DNA from: Hexactinellida sp. DTS-2022
Taxonomy: Eukaryota > Porifera > Hexactinellida
Assembly: GCA_028753945.1 (NCBI GenBank)
Contig: JAPNXP010000005.1
Span: 2,046,001-2,110,000 of the forward strand
Direction of reading: 5' to 3'
DNA length: 64,000 nucleotides
The notes below the pieces were generated by a model. It did no database searches and was not told the origin of the DNA. It saw nothing but the letters and a program-made list of their open reading frames with translations. The position numbers and the translations under genes are program-made. Shown here one piece after another: positions 58,030 through 64,000 of the stretch (position 1 is its first letter; each line of letters begins with the position of its first letter).

Positions 58030-58383
58030 CTAGCGCGCTTCGCTTGCTAGGTCGCTTCGCAGCAGATCATAACCACACACCAACCGCTTCGCGGTTGGTG
58101 TGTGGTTTATATACTTCGAAACCTTGATTATAATGCGTAAATAGGTCAATTTACAATGTGAAATTTTGGTGATTACGTCATCATGCGATATGAGTTAGCA
58201 TGTTTGCAATCTGGTGTGACCAACGTGTCCGCATCATTAATGTCCATGTTCTATTAAATTTCGAGTGGAAACCTCAACTTGTTGGCGGGTGCCAAAAGTT
58301 ACCCTTATAAGCCAAAAATCACATTTTCAAACTGTCCACTTTCTTCAATCAACTCGGAACATACAAACAAATATATACACATA
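58030..58383 (-). mobile_element. Non-autonomous Helitron copy, split at its 5' part
   Basis: The 3' CTAG end is at 58030, with the CCAACCGCTTCGCGGTTGG hairpin. A piece of the middle is missing near 58260, and the 5' part is cut by the TA-flanked MITE at 58384-58644. Confidence 0.85.
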
Positions 58384-58644
58384 CCGTATTTATTCGAATA
58401 GTAGCCTCTATTCGAATAATCGCCTACCTTCCAATAATCGCCTCCCTAAAGTAGCAAATCAAAATTTATTACTGCTACCCGAAGTAAACATTTATATCTA
58501 ATATAACTCACAATACGATTATCAACCGATTATCATAAATAAATTGTAATAAAATGTGATATTCTAGAAAATTGATCAAAATTATTGGTCCAAAAATGGA
58601 GTAAAAAACAATAATCGCCTAGGCTACTATTCGAGTAAATACGG
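58384..58644. mobile_element. TA-flanked MITE, 261 bp
   Basis: Ends CCGTATTTATTCGAATAGTA and CCGTATTTACTCGAATAGTA (right end inward), flanked by TA (58382-58383 and 58645-58646). The words TTCGAATA and ATAATCGCCT repeat near both ends. Confidence 0.9.
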
Positions 58645-58660
58645 TATATATATATATATA

Positions 58661-59004
58661 CTAGCGCGCTTCGCTTGCTAGGTCGCTTCGCGGCAAAACA
58701 CAACCACACACCAACCGCTTCGCGGTTGGTGTGCGGTTTATATAGTCCTAATATTGATTATATAGCATAAATAGGCCTAAAACAGTAGAATTTAACAATG
58801 TGAACCACTAAAGAGGTACAGATATAACAAGTTCGTTGGAACATAATGATATTTACAGGAACTACCAAGAAGCCTTTTTGTGTCGGAGGGCGGCGCTTCG
58901 GCTATTAGTAATACTATCAATAACATATGTAAATATGATTATTTGCTCATTATAAGACATCTTTTTATTTTGAATACCGCGGCGAAGCGCGGGTACCCAG
59001 CTAG
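58661..59004. mobile_element. Two Helitron 3' ends facing outward
   Basis: At 58661 a minus-strand copy of the short Helitron family begins (CTAG, hairpin at 58703-58735) and is recognisable to about 58800. At 59004 a different, plus-strand Helitron 3' end is seen: CCGCGGCGAAGCGCGGGTAC then CCAGCTAG before a host T. The 5' ends of both are missing. Confidence 0.7.
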
Positions 59005-59348
59005 TAAATATTAATACAATAAATAAATACAATAAACAATACATACTATACATAATGTTAGTGTCTAAAATTAGATAACACTAATCCATAGCCTACAGTA
59101 CTCTATATATGGCCTGACAGTAGATGTCTCAGGGATGCACAAGATGGCAATTTTTTTTTTAATGTTCAGTATATTGAACTACTAAGTTCTTTAACATCTC
59201 TAGGTCGTAAACATATCTCAGCCTTGCTAGCCCGTGATTAGTACTAGCTGTAATGAGAACGGTGATACACCCCATTTAACTACATTATAGAAATAAGAAT
59301 AAACAGAGTAATACAAATCATGGTAAATACAAATAAGTAGAAACAAAA

Positions 59349-61679
59349 TTAAGAGAATTTCTTTTTACGCTTTTTTATACTTTTTGAAAGAACCAGCGAG
59401 TTATAATTCTTAACTTTGTTTGCAAGAAAGAAATTCGCTGCGGTAAAGACGAGCTTCGATAAGATATTCCAACTAAACACACTACAGCTAATACAAGTAG
59501 ACTTCCAAATACTTGGATCACGATTATCACTATCTTCCAAATACATCAACGTGAGTTCAACAAGTATATTTCTAGAAGGCCCACTTACAATCTTCGCCAA
59601 CAGCTCTTTATTGTTTTTCGATGCCACTCAAGGTCTTCCATAAAACAAGTATGGGATTCAAAACTGGCTCAGATGGATATTTAAATCCGCCACGGTCCGT
59701 TAGCTGCAGAAGTTTACACTGAGAGTCCAGGTCAAAATCAAGGAGAAATTTTTTATCAACTGTTAGCATATGTAGACATACATGATCATGACACGGTTTT
59801 GTTTGTTTCAGGTACTGATGGACAGAATAGCCTGCAATAAAGGCTAATGACTGAAGCAACTGTGAACCACAATCAATTGTTGATAAATCATTAATCTCAT
59901 CAAGAAATGGCTCCAAATTGAACTTACCATCAGTAGTGGAATACGCTATACGGAGAAGAAAATTACTTAACAAATGACTGAATAGATTGAAAGGAAGTGT
60001 CTTGTTGGTCAGTAAATACGTTTGATTATGATAGAAAGTTTATGTCGACGCTCGGTTCAAGGATTTGATGATAGGAGATGTGATTATTAGAACCCGACAT
60101 CATACGGTATAGACCGAAATGGTATTCCAAGGATCCTTCTGTAGAAAGGAGGATAACACATATGTAAAGCCATAGGCGTCAAGTTTTGGAATATATAATC
60201 AAAGATGGAGGGTCTCACTTGGGGGGGTCTGGGGGGGCCACTGGGAGGTTTGCTAAAGGTTTCCAGATTTGTTTCTTCAGAAACAAAATCTGGATATATT
60301 GATAAACATACGTGATTCTCACCCTCTATCATGCCTTGGTCGATCAAAAGGACCACTTTCGTACGAAATGTCCGGGAGGTCGCTCCCAGTGACCCCCCAG
60401 CCCCCCTCCCCCCAATAAAAATCATAGGGGGGCGGCCCCCCCCAAAACCCCATACTTGGCGGCTATGTTTAAAGCCACATGATTGAGTCAAATAATTGGT
60501 AATTTGTGGTAAGGCAATACAAGCATGTCTAAAACTGGTCTATGTTTGTTTACTCGTTTGCCTATTTTTTCTGGTAAAGTTTGCCAAACATCTGACCAAA
60601 AAACTACACGAGTCAAAAATAGAAATCGCTCGTCATTCAAGGTCAAAGGTCTAGAGAAATTATCGTTCAAAGGTATTCCTTTAAATGGTGTATTAACGTT
60701 GAATAATTTCCAAACAGTAAGAAGGGTATCAACAAACTCTGGACTCAGTAGTATTATTTCTATATTCTGGATAACGCAATTCGTTCTGGATAGTTAGCGC
60801 AGTTCTTGTTAATACGTTAACGAGTTTCAAAACCAGTTTGACATTTTGAAGCTCTATGCTAGACTGAAAACATGACTCCATAGTCAAATGAGGAGCTAAC
60901 TTGGCTAAACTTGTTCTTTCTGAATTATATAATTGACATACATCTTCAAAGGATGCACAACCGAACTTAAGGGAATAATCACAATAAGAACTAGAGTTGT
61001 ATTTTAAAGCAAGTTCCTGCAAAACAGATTCAATTTCTCGGATGTCACTAATTGCAGCAATGGGAACGGATATACTCTGTCCATTAAAATAGGCTGAGGT
61101 GGATACATAAGCATTGATTTCAAGGTAAAATTTACTGAGATATTTTTTTCAGCCATTTTAGCGAGAACAAACGTTTGTTGATCTCATTAAGGAAACCACA
61201 CCAACCAACTATTAGGTAAATAAATCAAGGTTAACTTATCTTTCAAGTCCTGTGGAGAGTTGACCACAAACTTCTCTTTCTCTTGACTCCCGGATCTCAA
61301 GCTGAGTTGTAGTGTTTGGTTCATCAAGTCTTCCTCTTTTGCATCGTATGACAAGCGATTCCGTTTGCTTGGTTATGATGAGTAATACGCTGCGCTGGGC
61401 AACCGGGCAGTAAATTGGTACAGCGCCTTCCTTCAGCTTTGGCTTCGCCCGCGATACTTCAGTAAAAGTACCATCTCCTTTTGGGACTTTGAAAGTGTAG
61501 TCTACGTCTTCTTTCTGAAAATGGTTGACCAACTTCAGGTCACCAATATCCTCGCGACGAAGAGCGCATGTCCAGGCATGATTCAGGGTTGGTGGATTTT
61601 GAGGCATCTTGAAAACAGGAACATGGTCATCTGGGTTGTAGTTGCTCTTGCATTCGTGCACAGAAAATGGGCTAGGCAT
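59349..61679 (-). pseudogene. THAP9-like P-element transposase relic
   Basis: Starts at 61679 with a THAP-type DNA-binding domain (VHECKSNYNPDDHVPVFKMP, NHFQKEDV, LKEGAVPIYCP); the first Cys and the Cys of the C-x2-H pair are not in place, so zinc binding is probably lost. Blocks of the later part follow: LQNVKLVLKLVNVLTR type sequence (61022-60729), SRPLTLNDERFLFLTRVVFW (60670-60488), a QSCGF segment interrupted by the hAT MITE, then a DP-x-EYHFGLYRMMSG-type motif (60135-60070, shifted by one base), LQSLAFIAGYSVHQYLKQ (59973-59608) and VLSKSIKKRKKKF at the C-terminus (59627-59349). Most of the RNase-H core between the THAP part and 61022 is deleted. Several frameshifts; not functional. Confidence 0.88.
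60171..60467. mobile_element. hAT MITE inside the P transposase, TSD T(G/T)TAAAGC
   Basis: Ends CATAGGCGTCAAGT and CATAGCCGCCAAGT (right end inward), 297 bp; flanks TGTAAAGC and TTTAAAGC differ at one base. G- and C-runs are found near both ends. It splits the P transposase coding sequence within a codon block that continues in frame on both sides. Confidence 0.9.
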
Positions 61680-61941
61680 GAATAGAAGCTAATATTAATT
61701 AAATACTAGAGCGAAATTTAAAAAGGATGGGATAATACGTCAATAAAAGAGTTTGGAATAAAATCTGATCAATATATTGTATATATTTCAAGATATTTCT
61801 AATTAATGTGGTTGATTATTATTACTTTTTTGAAATTAAATATTGTGGTTGGATAAACATTACCATCTTCTCCTTCATCCTTGGTCCACATTTTCTAGGT
61901 TACTGTCAGGCCATATATAGAGTAGCTATGACTAATCTAAC

Positions 61942-63567
61942 TAGGGATCGACCGGGAATCCCGGTTAATTCCAGGTTTTGCCGGGATCCCGGTTATTACC
62001 GGGATCGCCTAAATTTCCCGGGATCTAGCCGGGAATTAAAAAATTGCAGCTGTGCCGACGCATGTTCCTTTGGTGGCACTATATTTTGTTGGTGGTTTAT
62101 TGATAGTGCCTCCAAAGGAACATGCTGTCGGCACAGGCTGCAATTTTGGATTTTTTTTCCGCCATGTCATCAACGCCTCAAGGTGTCAAGAACCATTTGT
62201 TAATTGGTCCGAGTCACAAGGAATGGTAGATACATTTGAAGTTTGTTTCTATCATAAACCATCTAGAGTTTAATGCCATTCATTCATTATGTATTGATAA
62301 TATATTATATTATTAGTTAGTTATTTTAGCAATGTTATCCACGGTGATTTGAGTTTAGTCAACAAATTCCTTATATTATTATAATATATTTAATCCATTG
62401 TATAGTAATACTAGAATTAGATAGAAGCCAGCTGGAATTTATAAGTTAAATCAATATAATTATCGCTAGTTGAATCACTAGAGTAGGATTTAACAAGTTA
62501 AATCAATATAATTATTACAAGTTGAAACAATAGAATTAGATTTAACAGTTTTCTGAAATTGAAGTGTGAGTAAACAAATAAATTTCAACCCCCATTTATG
62601 GCAGAAATAAAACTCTTTATTGAAAGTTTTCTTCTCCCATCAGACGCAGAATTTTATGGTGAATCCAAATATTAAATAAAAATTAGGGGTTTAGTAAAAC
62701 ATTTTTTGAGTTATGGACCAGACAAATTTTGAAAGGTGTTAAAGATGTGTCCAAAATTTGTTAATCCAAAATCGTAACCCCAGGTGCAAATTAGACGGTC
62801 CCATCGCACCTACATGCCAAGTTTAAGCCCATCAACTACAAAGCTCTGGCCAGGGCACCGTCTACGGAGAAGAAAAAAATAAAAAAAATAATAATAATAA
62901 TATTAAAGGCAGTAAGATTAGTACTGGGCCACTATACTATAGTATAGTCGGCACAGTAAAATACAAAAATAATATTAAAGGCAGTAAGATTAGAACTGGG
63001 CCACTATACTATAGTATAGTCGGCACAGTAAAAACTTTATGCAATGTAACTCCGAAATATTAATATTCAACTTATTAATTTATGGTTAAACGTATTTATT
63101 ATACACTATGGACATTAACATCAATTTTTTCAGAATTCTGGACACCCTGCTATTCCGAATCCCGACCATTCTTTTAGGACGAAACCCTACCTAAGGCTAC
63201 CTTTACCCTCAGAAATACGGTACATTCATAACATCAATAGTTTACAACTTGTTGAATCAATAGTTTAAGTGTTAAACCAAAACATTTTATTGACAATTAT
63301 ACGAGTAGACGAGCCAATATATTGCATTGTAGATACATACATATCTATAAATGATGTATATCCTATTTAGTCATCCTTTTTAGTACCTTCATATAGTTCC
63401 AAATAATAGATAAACTTCATAATGTGACATTTAGATTCTCATACTACTATACTAGTATATAATTGTGTATTACGTACGTTTATGTCTAATCCCAGAAAAA
63501 TCCCGGCAAGCCGGGAATCCCGGAAAATCCCCTCCCGGCATGAAAATCATATCTCGGTCGATCCCTA
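61942..63567. mobile_element. hAT-type MITE of CCGGGA words with nested element, TSD AATCTAAC
   Basis: Ends TAGGGATCGACCGGGA and TAGGGATCGACCGAGA (right end inward); perfect duplication AATCTAAC (61934-61941 and 63568-63575). The outer parts (61950-62036 and 63490-63540) are arrays of CCGGGAATCCCGG and CCGGGATC words. The middle is taken up by the element at 62040-63030 and 450 bp of AT-rich DNA. Confidence 0.88.
62040..63030 (+). mobile_element. CTGTGCCGAC-family element, with duplicated 3' end
   Basis: The same 5' hairpin as at 21531 (GCTGTGCCGACGCATG, TTCCTTTGGTGGCACTAT), the ATCGTAACCCCAGGTGCA block, and the 3' palindrome ACTATACTATAGTATAGT with CGGCACAGTA. The terminal about 72 bp is present twice in tandem (palindromes at 62931-62948 and 63003-63020), as if two elements shared or reused an end. 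Confidence 0.7.
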
Positions 63568-63575
63568 AATCTAAC

Positions 63576-63905
63576 AAACAGTATTACATTATACTACTCA
63601 CACACTGCTTGTGAACTCTTTGCCCTGGTCGTACTGGATAACATCAAGCACGGACTACTATATTATCGCGTGACAAAGCCAAACTAAAGTAAAAAATGCT
63701 TAGGCTGAACATTCTATGACTGAAAATATGGTCAATTCTGTATTTTTAGTCAATAAATTTGGTAACTAACACAATATTTGGGCGCTGAATTAAAAAATGA
63801 CAATTTCAAGGTTCAAAGACTCACTCCCCGTCCTAATTTTGGCAAAGAGGCGTAGTCACACCCAAATATGGTCAATTCCATATTTTTGTTCTATTACGTC
63901 ACCAT
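63576..63905. other. Unassigned spacer
   Basis: The phrase AAATATGGTCAATTC-TGTATTTTT occurs twice (63726-63750 and 63866-63890); nothing else. Confidence 0.4.
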
Positions 63906-64000
63906 CATAGGCGTCTTAACCCGCCCGGATTCCCGGAAATGTTCGGGCGGCCCGGAAGGGTTTCCCCTATGCTGCTAATGCTATACCCCGGAGTTTACCC
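63906..64000 (+). mobile_element. hAT MITE, CATAGGCGTC type, cut by window end
   Basis: CATAGGCGTCTTAACCCGCC and then the same order of CCCGGAAATG, CGGGCGGCCCGGAAGGG and CCCCTATGCT as in 17250-17405. The right end is outside the window. Confidence 0.85.

Larger units (their letters stand above)
59087..61930 (-). mobile_element. P-like transposon, 2.84 kb, 7-bp TSD ACTAATC
   Basis: Inverted ends: both start CATAGC and share TACTCTATATATGGCCTGAC, the left end having six extra bases (CTACAG) after CATAGC. ACTAATC flanks it at 59080-59086 and 61931-61937. P elements usually make 8 bp; here seven match. It contains a THAP/P transposase relic on the minus strand and a hAT MITE. Confidence 0.85.

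Noticed and set aside
60087-60491. 134-residue minus-strand frame with a Gly/Pro-rich middle
   Set aside because: It is the P transposase reading into the inserted hAT MITE and out again, not a separate gene.

Overview
The window is animal nuclear DNA: AT-rich, intron-poor in recognisable host coding, and packed with transposable elements. The only host gene I can name is a single plus-strand exon (43536-43854) of the FACT subunit SPT16, so this is probably intronic or flanking DNA around an SPT16 locus in an invertebrate. THAP/P-like, hAT, Tc1/mariner, pogo-like, Helitron, MULE and gypsy-integrase relics together fit an invertebrate metazoan; the species cannot be told from the sequence.

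Layout. 1-9.5 kb: a decayed autonomous Helitron on the minus strand (Rep, PIF1 helicase and an OTU-like protease domain, about 2.7-7.8 kb), next to a short Helitron copy that was itself hit by a mariner-type MITE and a hAT MITE. 10.2-11.5 kb: a decayed Tc1 element. 12.4-15.5 kb: foldback and hAT MITEs. 17.9-26.2 kb: two large inverted-repeat elements forming a nested stack of at least seven later insertions whose order can be read from preserved empty sites in the opposite arm. 26.6-29.5 kb: the best preserved element, a 2.9-kb hAT with perfect 8-bp target duplication, perfect 17-bp ends and an uninterrupted 764-residue transposase. 29.5-38 kb: an older hAT relic, two gypsy-type integrase relics (one with splice-site-like exon ends), a peptidase-like relic and an unrecognised reading frame. 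38-48 kb: the SPT16 exon among pogo, mariner, Helitron and foldback MITEs. 48.8-50.7 kb: a FLYWCH/MULE transposase relic arranged tail-to-tail with an internally deleted copy of itself. 53-59 kb: more hAT and Helitron MITEs and an OTU fragment. 59.1-61.9 kb: a P-like element with terminal repeats and 7-bp target duplication, its transposase gene broken by a hAT MITE. 61.9-64 kb: hAT MITEs and another copy of a Helentron-like family.

The feature that stands out is not one gene but an architecture. At least ten hAT MITE families with unrelated ends are each filled with tandem or scattered copies of one short word that begins next to their own terminal repeat. In one family the word is AGGTCA, spaced mostly as direct repeats with 4- or 5-bp gaps, the arrangement bound by nuclear receptors; a nested MITE carries AP-1-like words. 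Target-site duplications of 7-9 bp or TA were read by eye for most elements and are given entry by entry.
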